In this document: piece by piece, positions 37,276 to 48,465 of the stretch
Position numbering within the stretch: the first letter of the stretch is position 1
Layout of the letters: every line of letters starts with the position of its first letter
From: Serilophus lunatus
Taxonomy: Eukaryota; Chordata; Aves; Passeriformes; Eurylaimidae
Reading direction: 5' to 3'
NCBI GenBank assembly: GCA_013399895.1
Contig: VXBA01001027.1
Coordinates: forward strand, 4,025,148-4,089,147
DNA length: 64,000 nt
Program-made: the position numbers and the translations under genes
Notes under the pieces: generated by a model
The model's input: the letters and a program-made list of their open reading frames with translations, nothing else
Database searches by the model: none
What the model was told of the DNA's origin: nothing

Positions 37276-40200
37276 CTAACAAGCAAACTAACTTCCTTTT
37301 CTTCAAAATCTTACTAGCATGCATGGCCACCATGGCTGTTCATGTAGAAGGAAATAAACTGAAGTAATTTCGGTATAATTCCATGTAGAATTTGATACAA
37401 TTTACGCCAGCAGCAATGGTTTCTAATCTGAGTTTCTTTTAGAAGAATGACTCTCCAGAAAAACTCAAATCCATTGTCTGTATTTCAGTAAGGTTATGTC
37501 TCTGCACTTTAGTCAATTAAAAATTCTCATTCGCCTCATCCAAGTTAGCTTATGGTACTATGTATTTGCTAATTTATGTCCAATGCCACTCTTATGCATT
37601 ATTTATGAAATTTAAAAACAACCCATCATACTTAAAGCCTAGTGGATTTGATCTGAATTTGCTAATATAAATCAAATGTGTCTTAACAATAATCTTACAT
37701 TATTAACTCAACTATTGCTCAAAACCATGTCACATAGGAAAACCAACATGTTTGTAACCTGCTGCACCATCTACTGACCAAAAGATACTACAACAGACCT
37801 CGGAAAAATATTACAGAAGTCAAAGAACCTACTTAAAAGCATAATAGGTGCATATGTGATAGACTGGTTTGTCTAAGCTGTAGTGTTGATGACACTAATT
37901 TTTTGGACTTTGTTACAGTCATACTGTAGGCAGCACATATATGTAGGGCATAATTACTTGAAGTTCTATGTGACAGTAAGTTCAGTAGGGTTTAGGGATT
38001 TTTTGTTGTTTTTGGTTTTTTTTAATATTTACTGAGTTTTACAATGGCTAACTGCCCATACATCCTGTTTTTGGGGAATTATTCATTAGATCTAAACTAC
38101 AGCTGTCACACAACTCAAGCTTTCCAGGCAGAATAGTTGAAATGTCACCTTTTCACTGTATATAGGTCACACATCATAACAATGTTGAGATTTCCTTGGT
38201 GACACCAAAAGCTATAAAAAACAGCTGCAGGATGTCTCCTACTTATTTGCATATTTCAACAAACAAGCAAACAAACTAACAAACAAACAGAAAAAAGAAA
38301 AGTAACTATCCATTGGGACTGGAGATCCTCTTATTCTATTAAATTTTATTGTATTTTATACAGTTTCATTGTAAATGCCTCACTTTTTTAAAACAAGAGT
38401 AGAAAAATAAGTGAAGGCACTTTTCTCACAGGGAAGGAAGAAAAATACTGCAAGCCCAAAATGTCTATAAAAATATGCTGTAACTATGGATGAGCATTTT
38501 CCCTTTTCAAATGATGTCTGAAACGATGCAGTAGCACACAACACATTAAAAAGGTAGTATTCTCTATTTATGGAACACAGCATAATTACAACACAAAGAA
38601 TGCACTTATGTCCACCTATGTGTACACAAGGAAGAGACCAGCATACTGCAAGGCAAAAAGAGAATTACAAAATAAGTAATTATGAAAGTGGAAAGAATAA
38701 TTTATGAAGTAAGAGTATGAGAACTAATATGCACAGCTTGGCTATTCAATTACTAAATGGACTCTGTTAGTGCATACAAGTTTATCAAGGATAGAAACAT
38801 CAACGAATTGCAAGGGGACTTTGCAGGCCTTAATGGTTTGAAGGAAATAAGAAAAATGTTTAACTGTAACTCTTTATATTTTCCCTTTGTAAGCAATCCT
38901 AGGTCCTTTAAATTCTATGTGTCTTGACAGTGACCTTCTATAAGGACTATTAAATGCCATAATTAAGCATATTATTTTCTTTTAAAACAACACTTTGCAG
39001 TACTACGAGTGGCAACTTATTACTCTAGGTTTGTTATGCATTTCGATTAAAATTCAGGGAAAAATCTCCACTTACATTCAGACTTTTCAACCTTTTAAGC
39101 AGGAAAATAAAGTCAGAAGAGGAGAGCAATGGTATAAATTATTGAAAAACTCTAGCATGAATGATTTTGACTCGTAGCTTTCTGATCCAATTCCAAATTC
39201 ATAACACTTCCATCAGTAAAGTGAAAAGCAAAAGCTGTTTAAGCACTTGACAAGGGCATCCACCCTTTCTAGAGCTGATGGAAATCCGTGTTTCCATAGG
39301 GCTGCACACAGTGCTACAGAAATTGTTAACGAGGCTCAGCAAAACAAATTCTACATCAACACAACCATCATCTAATGCTTAAATGGTTGGGTTAATAGTT
39401 AAATGAGAGCAATTCATTCATTCCATGTCACAGAGACACAGCCAAGAAGAGAACAGATGTCACTGAATGCAATTTTCCTTTCTCAAAATCCTGTTCTTTA
39501 TAGTTTAAACAAATGACAAGAGACCAAAACTTAAGTCACATAACATACAAACAAATCAAGGAACTTACAGACAGACTGCTCTGGATAGTAAAGCTACTAC
39601 ATTTAAAAAAAAATTACTGAAAAATTTATACAAGAGTGCCATTAGGAACTGATATGTATCAACACAGCAGGCCCTGAAGAGCATCAGTCATGACAGAACT
39701 TGCTTATTCAGATTTGAATTTGTATCAGACTGCAAAACCAAATCAATAAGCACAGGGAGCTGGGTAAGGATTTGCCTTATGCTGTTCAGAGTTAGAGTGT
39801 ACAATCCATATGGTGACCTAACTTGAAAGTTCATCATGCCCAAAAACTGAAAAAGCCTAAATGATGTTCCAGTTTATTCATATTACTCCTCTTTCCTGTT
39901 GCTCCCCTCTTTAAGGGGCTTTCAGGTTCCCTAACTATCCAAGTTAAATTTCTTTGTCTTCTAAAGCCTTTAAAAATTTCTAGGATTTTCTAGACTTCAG
40001 TGAAGTCTGGCCTATTCCTCAGCATGAAACATGGAGCTGTTCTATCAAATTATTGTAACAAAAAAATTCTAATCTGATTTCCTACAGGACAGGGTCCACA
40101 GTTCTGCTAGTTAGGTGAACGTTAAGCAGAAACTGCTTAAGGAACAGCTTTCTTCCTTTTAAAGTTCATTGGAGTTGCCCTAAATGAAATTAGTAACTAA

Positions 40201-41350
40201 GACCAAAGAAGCCCTTGCTGATCTGCATAACAGCTTCTGTTTATTAACTATCCTATAAAATCTAGTTATACCTAAATTAAATTCATTAGTGTAGTGTATC
40301 AGCCTCTCAAGTCTGAGACAGCACTGAAATCTTAAAGGTGCTGGTGTTCACATCAAGATCCCCATGAAAAATAAAATAAAACCCATTGCCTCAGCTGCAC
40401 AATTTTATGCCAGATCAACAATTCATTTAATGAAAAATTCTAAACTATTTCCAGCTGCCACTGGAGAGAAAAGACAGTGCAAGGACCACATCCAGTGCAA
40501 TGGGTCCACATCCTCTTGAGAGCTTGTGGAAGACAGGTAAAGTTACTAAATACTAAATGTCCAGCAAACTTAAAACTTTTTTACTTTTCAAGAAAGAGGA
40601 GAACAGAAAAACCATTAACTTTAGACTGCTTCACTTTATTGATTTTTCAAGTAACCAGAATTGTAAAACTACCCATGAGCACTTGTACGATGACATGAAG
40701 CAAGTTTATTTCAATTCGTAAGTCAATTATGTCTTGTAGGTGAGAAGTCATAACTTCATATTTTGGCTTCAGAAATTCTTTTCATGGAATCACACTTACA
40801 TTTCCAGAACCCAGACAAAGAAATACAGTCTCAGAGAAGGAAGCAACAAACGAAATTCTAGGACAAGTTACAGATTTTGACACTTACAGCAAAACTACCC
40901 ACCTGCACACATGCAAGACATCAAAAGGTTGGTTGTACTTCTGGTTTTTCAAAAAAAACCCCAAAACTTCAGAACTACAGTGGATCATAAGGTCACTATC
41001 CCTCAGCTGATTCAGACAAGACAGACATCACAATGGATTTTATTCCTAAGACTATGTATGGAAAACAAGCTAAGCTTTCCATCCTGCTAATTCTATTGCT
41101 ACAATACAACCTGTGCAACCCAACCTGAGTACTCTGTGAAAGGTGTAGTAGAACCACAGGTCTGGAAAACATCACCAAAACCAACAAATTTCAAGAAGCT
41201 ATTTATTACTAAAAGGGGATCAGACCAAGAGTATCCAGAGCTGTGACATTTAAATATGCAAGAGGTGGTTGCAAAGATGAAGGGTAACAAAAACTTCTCA
41301 TATCTTGCATGTACTTGAGGCAATTAACTGGGTAGAAATTGCAGAGATAG
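37276..41350. other. AT-rich noncoding DNA, no gene identified
   Basis: Open frames here are short (at most 74 codons) and unrecognised. A T-rich tract at 38000-38022 and the CAAA repeat at 38258-38300 are the only low-complexity features. I found no transposon, RNA gene or promoter. Confidence 0.5.
38258..38300 (+). repeat. CAAA-type simple repeat
   Basis: An interrupted run of CAAA/CTAA units ending in an A/G tract. It is an ordinary microsatellite. An octamer-like ATTTGCAT lies just before it at 38245-38252. Confidence 0.7.
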
Positions 41351-41355
41351 AAATT

Positions 41356-41392
41356 TTTGTATGTTCTGGAAATGTTTGTATGTTCTGGAAAT
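41356..41392 (+). repeat. Perfect 18-bp direct repeat, period 19
   Basis: The 18-mer TTTGTATGTTCTGGAAAT occurs at 41356-41373 and again, unchanged, at 41375-41392. The second copy runs into a CR1-like sequence, so the duplication spans the border between that remnant and flanking DNA. Identity of the two copies suggests a fairly recent slippage event. Confidence 0.8.
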
Positions 41393-41440
41393 CACCTGGT
41401 CCAACCTTCTCAGAACTGGGGTGACCTACCTAGTTCTATC
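41384..41440 (-). mobile_element. CR1 LINE remnant (probable)
   Basis: The word 'aaatcacctggtccaacc' followed by 'ttctcagaactggggtgacctacctagttc' resembles an internal block near the CR1 3' end ('ggtcatctggtccaaccccctgctcaagcagggtcacctagagc') read in reverse. The CACAGAAT tail is missing; the DNA just upstream is the 19-bp-period duplication instead. The remnant is old and diverged. Confidence 0.5.
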
Positions 41441-41845
41441 TTTAAATTTATACATCAGGAAAGAAAATCTATTTCATGGTATTGTTGTAAGAATAAACTG
41501 CTTTCAACTGTTGCTGTCTCCAGTATCTGGAACCAAGAACAGATTGTATGGGAAGATCTAGGAACTTTTGCTATGTTTAGGAAGAGAAATGAACCCCTTG
41601 TGCTCCTATTCTACAGTTTGTGACCTTGGTTCTTTAGTCCTTTCATACTGAACACAAACATGAAAAAACAGTTGCCTCAATGATATTAAAAAATTCTGCA
41701 AATCAGCTTTTTGTGATGTTTAGTGAGAAAGTACATGTAGGGACATTCATATATCACTGACACCAGCCACCGAAAACTAACTATGTTATTTGCCAAACAT
41801 CAACTTGTAAAATATAATTTTGTTGTTTCTCTTCAAAAATCAGAT
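41441..41845. other. Noncoding DNA, no gene identified
   Basis: The 88-codon plus frame at 41357-41623 starts in the duplicated CR1 border and is accidental. Nothing else could be supported. Confidence 0.45.
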
Positions 41846-41849
41846 TAAT

Positions 41850-42060
41850 AATTGTTATTGTATGAAATGTTCATGAATATGCATTACTATACAAACATTT
41901 TGCACAGCAGCTGTGAGTTGTTTACTAATTCCTGGTTTAAATCATAATGACATTATTTTGAGGAGGTGAATATTGCTGTAACTATGATTATAAATGAGGA
42001 TTAATCAAGTAGCCAATGGAGTAAACAACTGCATTATCACCACTGGTGTCACAGAACCTT
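41850..42060. promoter_or_regulatory. Candidate conserved noncoding element
   Basis: Non-repetitive sequence with ATGAATATGCATTA, a CAGCTG E-box (about 41909-41914), CATAATGACATTA, and GGATTAATC at 41998-42006. The last contains the palindrome GATTAATC, a paired bicoid-class (OTX/PITX type) site. A CCAAT follows at 42013. This clustering resembles neural or craniofacial enhancers, but the assignment rests on motif texture only. Confidence 0.28.
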
Positions 42061-43385
42061 GAAAGCCACAAAAATTTTTGTTAAAAATAGAATTCCAATA
42101 TTTTGTAGAAACAGAAACTTTCATTTTGTGGGAAAAAAAAAGGTTGTTGAATGTCTCAAGGAATACTTTTTTTCCAGACACATTTCAATGCAGGCTGTGA
42201 GAGAAGGATGGAATTTACAGCAGGAAAATACAATGGGAGCATGAAAAATTAAGGATTGTGGGTTTCACCTTATTGATATATTTCACTTAAAAATAAAATA
42301 AATTATACTTCTAGTGCAAGGCAATGGCCAGCTCTAAATTGCACACTTGTCTAGTAAAATCTAATATTATTCTCATTTTGCTGATCTCTGTACTAGAATA
42401 TGACTGTGCCAAATGTGGAGACTCGCTATCAGAATTTGTGTGTATCCTGGCACAAAAACAAGACTGTGCCTTTGATGAGTTACAAGAAGAGCACAAGTTT
42501 CATGTAATTTTTAAATTCTAAGTTCTCTTTTCCATTTTTTTCCTAGACTGCACACTTGCACTTGAACACTAAGGAGATGAAGGCACTAGACCTGAACTAT
42601 ACTGATCCTGTTTGGGGATCCTTGAATTCTGCGTTTTTCTATTTGATCACTGCAGGACAAATAAAATCTCACTAGCTGCTACAGGATAGTGCTGTGATGA
42701 AACAGTGACTCCTATATTGTCATGCCAAAATATATCCTGATCCTGGAGCAGGAAGATGGAAGCTTTAGAACACAGTGCTGGTAAAAAGTCAGAAACAGCT
42801 GAGATAGAGCAGTTTTGCTGAAGTGAAGGGTTGATCTCATGTTCATAGAATTTTGAATATAATGCAAGGCTAAGCTGTATTTGGAAGTTAGAGAACTCCT
42901 TAAAATTACTTCTTAAGATTATGGGCATCTAGATGATGCTGAAGGGAGGCTTAGGATCATTTGCACCTCTTTGTGAAAGCTTCAGGAGTCCAGCTGTAAT
43001 ACAAAAATGACACTAAAGTCTTTATTATTCACTTCAGCAAGAGATAATTTCTCATGAGGTGGAATTACAGCATCTTGTTCAACATCTGAGTCTATACATG
43101 GAAAAAGAAAATGAATAAACTATTTTTCTAAATAAATTTGGAGAATAACAACAGTTACCAGCTATTGAAATTTCTTCCCAGCTCCCTGTCACCATTCCAT
43201 GGCAAAGCTGGCTATATATGTATAGATAGATAAAGTTATATGTACAATTATATATAGATTCCACTATACTTCTGAATGGATTGTGAACCTCTGCTCTATG
43301 ATGGAGGAATAAGGATATTGGAGGGAGAAAGATAGGCACTTCCCAAAACATTGGCTCTTCAGAACTACTTGCTCTCAAGAAAGTG
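42061..43385. other. AT-rich noncoding DNA, no gene identified
   Basis: Open frames of up to 99 codons (43079-43378, minus) are unrecognised. An irregular TATA/GATA microsatellite lies at 43213-43258. I see no transposon or RNA gene. Confidence 0.45.
43213..43258. repeat. Irregular TA/GATA microsatellite
   Basis: Short TATATATG, TAGATAGATA and TATATATAGA words in succession, interrupted, with no long perfect array. Confidence 0.6.
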
Positions 43386-43389
43386 CATT

Positions 43390-44060
43390 TTCATTTTTAC
43401 ATTGTAAGTACTTCCTACTTCTATTTTGTCATTTATAACTTTTTTATTCTCTTGCAAAATGTAGAGGTTTTCATAGTTATAAAGTTAATTTTTTTACTTC
43501 CATTATTAATATACCAGTCTTTTGCTGGTTGTTGTAATATTCATTAATAACACACATGTTATTAGGGAAACTGATTACTGTAATGCAATAAAGGGCATGA
43601 AATTAATCTTTTATGGAATATTAATGACTAGCATACATAAACTTTGATCTTCTGCCATGAAGCATTCTCCAGGAATTGATTTGATTTTGTTTGTTATCAC
43701 AAACAATGTGTTTACACGTCATGCATATTTTAGGCAGGAAACTTCCAATAAATCTTTCATTTAACACACATCTGTAACTATGCATGGTAATCCTATACTT
43801 GCTAGATGATTTTTATCAACTCTAATTGTTCATTGATAACACATCTGATTATTTGCCCCAAGGCAGCATTATAAATTCCAAGTTGTTTTTTCACAGTTGT
43901 AATTACCATATGTTCCCATTAATCCAATTCTATTAGCTCAATCTTTGCTTAGTGATCTTAATGTCAATCAATTATTCTTCAAGCTTGTGCATCAAACCAA
44001 TTAGAATGGATTTTGGAACTGGAAAAGTAATTTTATTGGTCCTGAGGAATTGTTCCAAAA
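43390..44060. promoter_or_regulatory. Strong candidate conserved noncoding element(s), homeodomain-core rich
   Basis: About 670 bases of non-repetitive AT-rich sequence packed with homeodomain cores: ATTAAT near 43505, CATTAATAAC at 43543-43552, AATTAATC near 43601, TTAATGA near 43621, CTAATTG near 43822, GTAATTACC near 43899, CATTAATCC near 43918, and CCAATTAG near 43998. A 7-bp inverted repeat TAATAAC/GTTATTA sits at 43545-43551 and 43558-43564. Open frames are very short on both strands and simple repeats are absent. This is the texture of vertebrate developmental enhancers in gene deserts. It is inference until aligned; two or three adjacent elements may be included. Confidence 0.42.
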
Positions 44061-44089
44061 ATCTGAGTCACGAGCCCTGATTTTTAAAC

Positions 44090-44360
44090 AGAAGTGACAA
44101 TACAACCCCTGTGTCTCCAAAGGGGCTGAAATTTATTCATTTGTATAATATCCAGTATTTCTGTGTCTCTTCTTTAAAAAACCTATAAGCACAAGAGATC
44201 TATAAAAAATATTGGCACAAATCAGACTCTTCTTTTTAAATTTTGAACATGACAGAAAGGGTAAAGGAGAAGCTGCTCTGGAGCAGCTGCACACTTCATG
44301 GTGTTCCTTAGCAACAACTCCTCAGCAAAAGTTTGCAAGGAGCTCTAAATAGGACTCAGG
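44090..44360. other. Unclassified stretch with a palindrome and an X-box-like word
   Basis: AGCTGCTC and GAGCAGCT form a perfect 8-bp inverted repeat at 44271-44288 with a 2-base centre. Shortly after, GTTCCTTAGCAAC (44303-44315) resembles an RFX X-box, whose usual form is GTTGCC..GGCAAC; the right half-site is good and the left is weak. It may extend the enhancer-like region to its left. No coding potential was recognised. Confidence 0.22.
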
Positions 44361-44630
44361 CAGTACTTTTTAGTTCAGTAACTCAGTTCTTTATTCCTAA
44401 TTAAGATGACCCTCAATCTCCTCTGTTTATGAATAACATATTTCATATAGAACGTAGGCATCAAAGATAATTTTATAGTTAATAAATACATGCTAAATTA
44501 TTCCTGTAACTTTGGTTGTGTAAGGTAATCCCAGTAAAAAACACAAACAAGTTGTGCACTCCATATTTGAAGCAATTTTAAGCTTACTTTAAAGCATGCT
44601 TGTACATAACTTTTGAAAAAATATGTTAAA

Positions 44631-44683
44631 AATAAATTTTACATGACTTCTGTTTAGAGTAATTAGTAAAAAAAAAAAAAAAN
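44631..44683 (+). other. AATAAA followed by A-tract and an undetermined base
   Basis: AATAAA at 44631-44636 is followed 31 bases later by 15 A (44668-44682) and an N at 44683. The N marks an unresolved base at the end of the homopolymer, so the true tract length is uncertain. The arrangement could be the 3' end of a retrocopy, but the sequence upstream is unrecognised and chance is likely. Confidence 0.2.
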
Positions 44684-44689
44684 TTTTAT

Positions 44690-46228
44690 ACCTTTTCAGT
44701 TTTTTGGCTTTTACTATAATAACTTTCCCCTAGTGCCAGCTTTATTGTACAAATCCAAAGTACACTGGCTGTAAAATAGATCCTACATGTAATTTGATTA
44801 AACTATTTCATTATGGTTAATCTACTGCATTAACATCTAAGAAATCCAAACAGGTAGAGTTTAAAAAGGAGCCTCCTAAATGCATCTACTATAACAACAC
44901 AGGCAACAAACTCATGGTACTTGCGAAGTCCAGGTGATATAGGACAAGATAATATGAATCAATACTAAAAATACAAGAAGTGTCACTATTTTGTTCATTT
45001 CATCAAATTTAATGAAGTAAAATATTTGTCATTGGAAAATTATCCTGATAGCAAGTAGAAATTACATGAATTGTCTTCAGTGGAAGGACATTTAAGAGGT
45101 GATTGAGAAGAAAGACACAGAACCTGGATTGAAAAATTCTTGGTAAGTATCTTAGTTCATTGTATCTTTCTAGATCATGACCAGAAGCATCAGGCACTCC
45201 TACTTCTCCAGTAACTAAGGAGGTGGTGCACTTTTCAAATGCCCATGGCCCTGGGCTATCTCTGAACTCTCTGGGGTAGCTAAAGGGCTGTTCCAGTTCA
45301 CTTAATCCTTGAATAATGCTAACAAAACAAGTGACCTCCACACCTTCATTTGAGGATGCATCACAGTACAGCCTTCATTTGGGCAGGCTGCAAATTAAGA
45401 CATCTCAGAGCAGCTCACTATCTACAGTCATCCAGCTGCCTGTGTACTTTTGTGGCTGAGAAAGGCTTAAGAATTTCCTTTCCAAGTGAGTATAAACTGA
45501 ACAGAAATCGAGTGCCTTCTTGCCAACTTCAGTTTTTACTTGGTGCTTTTATTACTGCACATCAGTGTATTTTTATAATCAGATCAACTCCACTTGGAAC
45601 ATACCTGAATTTACATGAAAGCACCGAGGTTCTGTTACTGAAAGACAAATAATTAGTGGTTTGCAGGCTTCCAAACGTATCAGAGACACCCTCCCACAGA
45701 AACAGAAAGCTGAAAATCCTTTAGCTGGCTGCACTTCCCTCAAAAGAAGGTTTCTAGCCCAGCCACAGCTTTTACCATACTCAGTCCCATAGGTAGGGGG
45801 CCCAAGTGCTCAGCTCACAAAGATTTTAGGATCAATTCAATTTCGAAATTATCTCAATGATGTAGGTAAAGTTTCATTTCAAAATCAAATGTGCAAGTTT
45901 TTTTTAGTTTTGGTTTGCCATGAAAAGCAAATTGCAACTTTTGATTAGCTCAAAAGCTGCATCATGTTTTGAGAGCAACAGAATCTTTCCTAAACTATAT
46001 GAGTTTATCCAAAGATAACAATAAAAAAAAAATTATTGAACATACAGCCCTAAGAAGTTGCAGACTCCTCTCAAATGGCCTTCATTAGCCTTAAATCTTA
46101 GATTAGCCAGGTCAATTCTCACATCTTTTTTCATGTTTGATAAATGGATACACAACTCTTGCCAAACTTATTTATATGATCACCAAATTAACAGAAAAAT
46201 AATAAATATTAGAAATTCAGACAACTAA
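44690..46228. other. Noncoding DNA, no gene identified
   Basis: Two unrecognised frames face away from each other, 110 codons on minus (45009-45341) and 100 on plus (45350-45652), in slightly GC-richer DNA. I see no domain, promoter or repeat that would support a gene pair. Confidence 0.4.
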
Positions 46229-46310
46229 CAGAATCACAGAATCATCTAGGTTGGAAAAGACCTCCGAGATCATTGAGTCCAACCTTTGACCTAACACCAC
46301 CTTGTCTACT
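46229..46310 (-). mobile_element. CR1 LINE 3' end, severely 5'-truncated, minus orientation
   Basis: Begins with CAGAATCACAGAATCA (tail units) and continues 'taggttggaaaagacctc' then 'gagatcattgagtccaacc'. This is the reverse complement of an avian CR1 3' end, of the form I associate with songbird CR1 subfamilies. Recognisable sequence stops after about 80 bases. Extreme 5' truncation is the usual result of incomplete reverse transcription by CR1. Confidence 0.85.
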
Positions 46311-48225
46311 TATTAATACTGTTATTTAAAAACCAAAAAGCATCTTAAATGGTCTGAGTATAATTTCCATGCTAAACAGTGAACACTTATAACCATTATT
46401 TATATTTCTACATTAGCAAACACCCCTCTTTACATTCCTGACTTCAACACAGACCTTAAGTGCATTTATAATTACAGCTTCCATTCATGCAAATGACAGC
46501 TATGCCTCAGTATTTATCAATGGAAACACTAGAGAAATCTAAGTGGAGCATGACACATCCAAGATCATTACAAAAAAATTCTCTATCAACAGTTGACATA
46601 CAGCAACACGTAGAACAGAGTTAAATGTTTGTCTCTGGAGATTTAGGCATTAGCTTAAAAAGTGATTGATAATTCCAGAAATCACGATGAAGCTTTGTCT
46701 GAGCAAGATTTTAATTTCCACTCAAAATTTCTTCTTTCTGTGCATCTACAAGGGTGTGTAGGTTAAGGCAGACATGCTTAAACCTTAATAGAACTCCTTT
46801 AAGTGTCAATTCAGTGATGATGATGTAGCAAAATTAGCCAATTAGTTCATCTTTCACAATTTTGCACCACAACTTTTCATGAAACTTCAGTTGTTCCATC
46901 ATTACTCCCATCACTCATAAATAATGCACAGATATGTCTAAATATGCTGCAATTCATCTCCAATGACATTCAAATATGTCCTGGCACACCTCCTTAGACG
47001 TGAGGTTCTTCATAATAGTGGGTTCTTGATGCAGATTTAGGTTTCTTGGTGTTATGATGAGTGAAATGATGCAGCATAAAAAAAAAAAAACAACCTAGAA
47101 ATTTCAATTTAACCTAATTCTCTTTGTTCTAGTCCTATACTTAAATTCTTTTAATCACCATAACTCCTTACTTTAATTTCTTAATCTATATAAGTTTTGC
47201 ACTCTGTTTTAGCGTGGCTCCAAATCTTTAAGATTTACATAAAACGATAAATATTTTTCTTTCTTGAATAACATTTTTGGGAATTTTAGCGTTTAAGGGC
47301 CTTCCTAAATTGAATGGGCTGAAGACTTACAGGGCTTTTTTCCCCCAGATACTGTATGAGGGATGACTGGGAACTCTAAAGAATCCATGTGAGCATAGTG
47401 TTATATGAAAGGAATAACAGCTTCTCTGTGGAGCAAACAAAGTTAACCTGGGGCTTCCACACGATTCTGCAGAAAAAACAGAGTCTATAAATATCTCAGA
47501 AGCAAAGATACCCATGACAGTTTAATCATGCAGATAGAGACTAGCTCAACTAAGCAGATCCCCTACACTGACACAGAAAAAAGAAAATGTGAAATAATTA
47601 GTCGTGTCTTCATCTGTCACTCCAAAAGACCTAATTTCAACATAAGAAAAAAGACAAAATTGTTTTTCTAAATGTTCTAGGTTCATAATATTCAAATTCC
47701 TTTACCACACTTAGAAATTACTACCTTTTACTTATACAGTAGTAGAGCAAATACAAAGGTTAAACACTGAATTGTATATATTAGACTTACTCTGCATATG
47801 TCTCTAAAAGAAGATATTTAGAATAACATGTCATACTCTGTTTGTTAGCTTCACCATCATATACAACCACATTTACAGGATAGCAGCTTCTTTTTACAAT
47901 GCTCTGATTTTAGAGTTGCTTTCAATTGTTCCTCCCATTAGAGTTAAAAATATTAATTTACGCAATCTGAGCCATGGAATGACTTCAACTAGAATAATTA
48001 GCATAACCTTCTCAGATGTCATCCATATTCATTTTGCAGACTGGGGCAATGCTTAATGGCAGAACTAGAACTGATGGAGCCTTAAGCTGTTTTAGTGCTA
48101 CACTTCACAAACCTGTGAATTCAGCAAATCCTACGATTGCCACCTACAGCAAGCTCTGTGTATAATGTTGAGCAACTGCTGTAAAGTCCATTAATGCCAG
48201 CAAGGGGTTTGTGCACTTAGTCACA
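46311..48225. other. AT-rich noncoding DNA, no gene identified
   Basis: Only short open frames are present (62 codons at 47327-47515, minus). There is a single octamer ATGCAAAT at 46487-46494 and a 13-A run at 47078-47090. No transposon, RNA gene or promoter could be supported. Confidence 0.5.
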
Positions 48226-48229
48226 GAAA

Positions 48230-48465
48230 AGAGCAGGAATCACACCACGGGTGTCCATGCAGCACCAGTCCTGCATGGACTCCCCTCATCTGGTGGAAGT
48301 GGGGCAGTTCTGTCCTCAAGGAGGTGATGTGCAGAGGTTGGTGTGCAGGACAACACATCCAGCCAGTGAGGACAGCATTGCTACAGGAATCACAAGGAGC
48401 AGCAGAGTCAAAGGTCCAGACCCCTGTGACCTGAAGTTGCTTCCTGGGCTGATACTCTTTATGAT
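48230..48465. other. GC-rich patch with a perfect hairpin
   Basis: About 235 bases with G+C clearly above the surroundings. A perfect 10-bp inverted repeat GTCCATGCAG/CTGCATGGAC (48253-48262 and 48271-48280, 8-base loop) is near the left edge. The words AGGAATCACA occur near both ends (about 48234 and 48386). A 72-codon plus frame (48251-48469) is unrecognised. It could be an old retrotransposon fragment such as part of an LTR, but I cannot match a family; a small structured RNA is less likely. Confidence 0.25.

Noticed and set aside
38258..38300. Regular-looking CAAA array as a CRISPR-like or satellite structure
   Set aside because: It is a short microsatellite; there are no spacers of constant length, and the genome is vertebrate.
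45009..45652. Divergent pair of ORFs of 110 and 100 codons, as a bidirectional gene pair
   Set aside because: No CpG-rich promoter between them, no recognisable product and no splice structure; composition explains the open frames.
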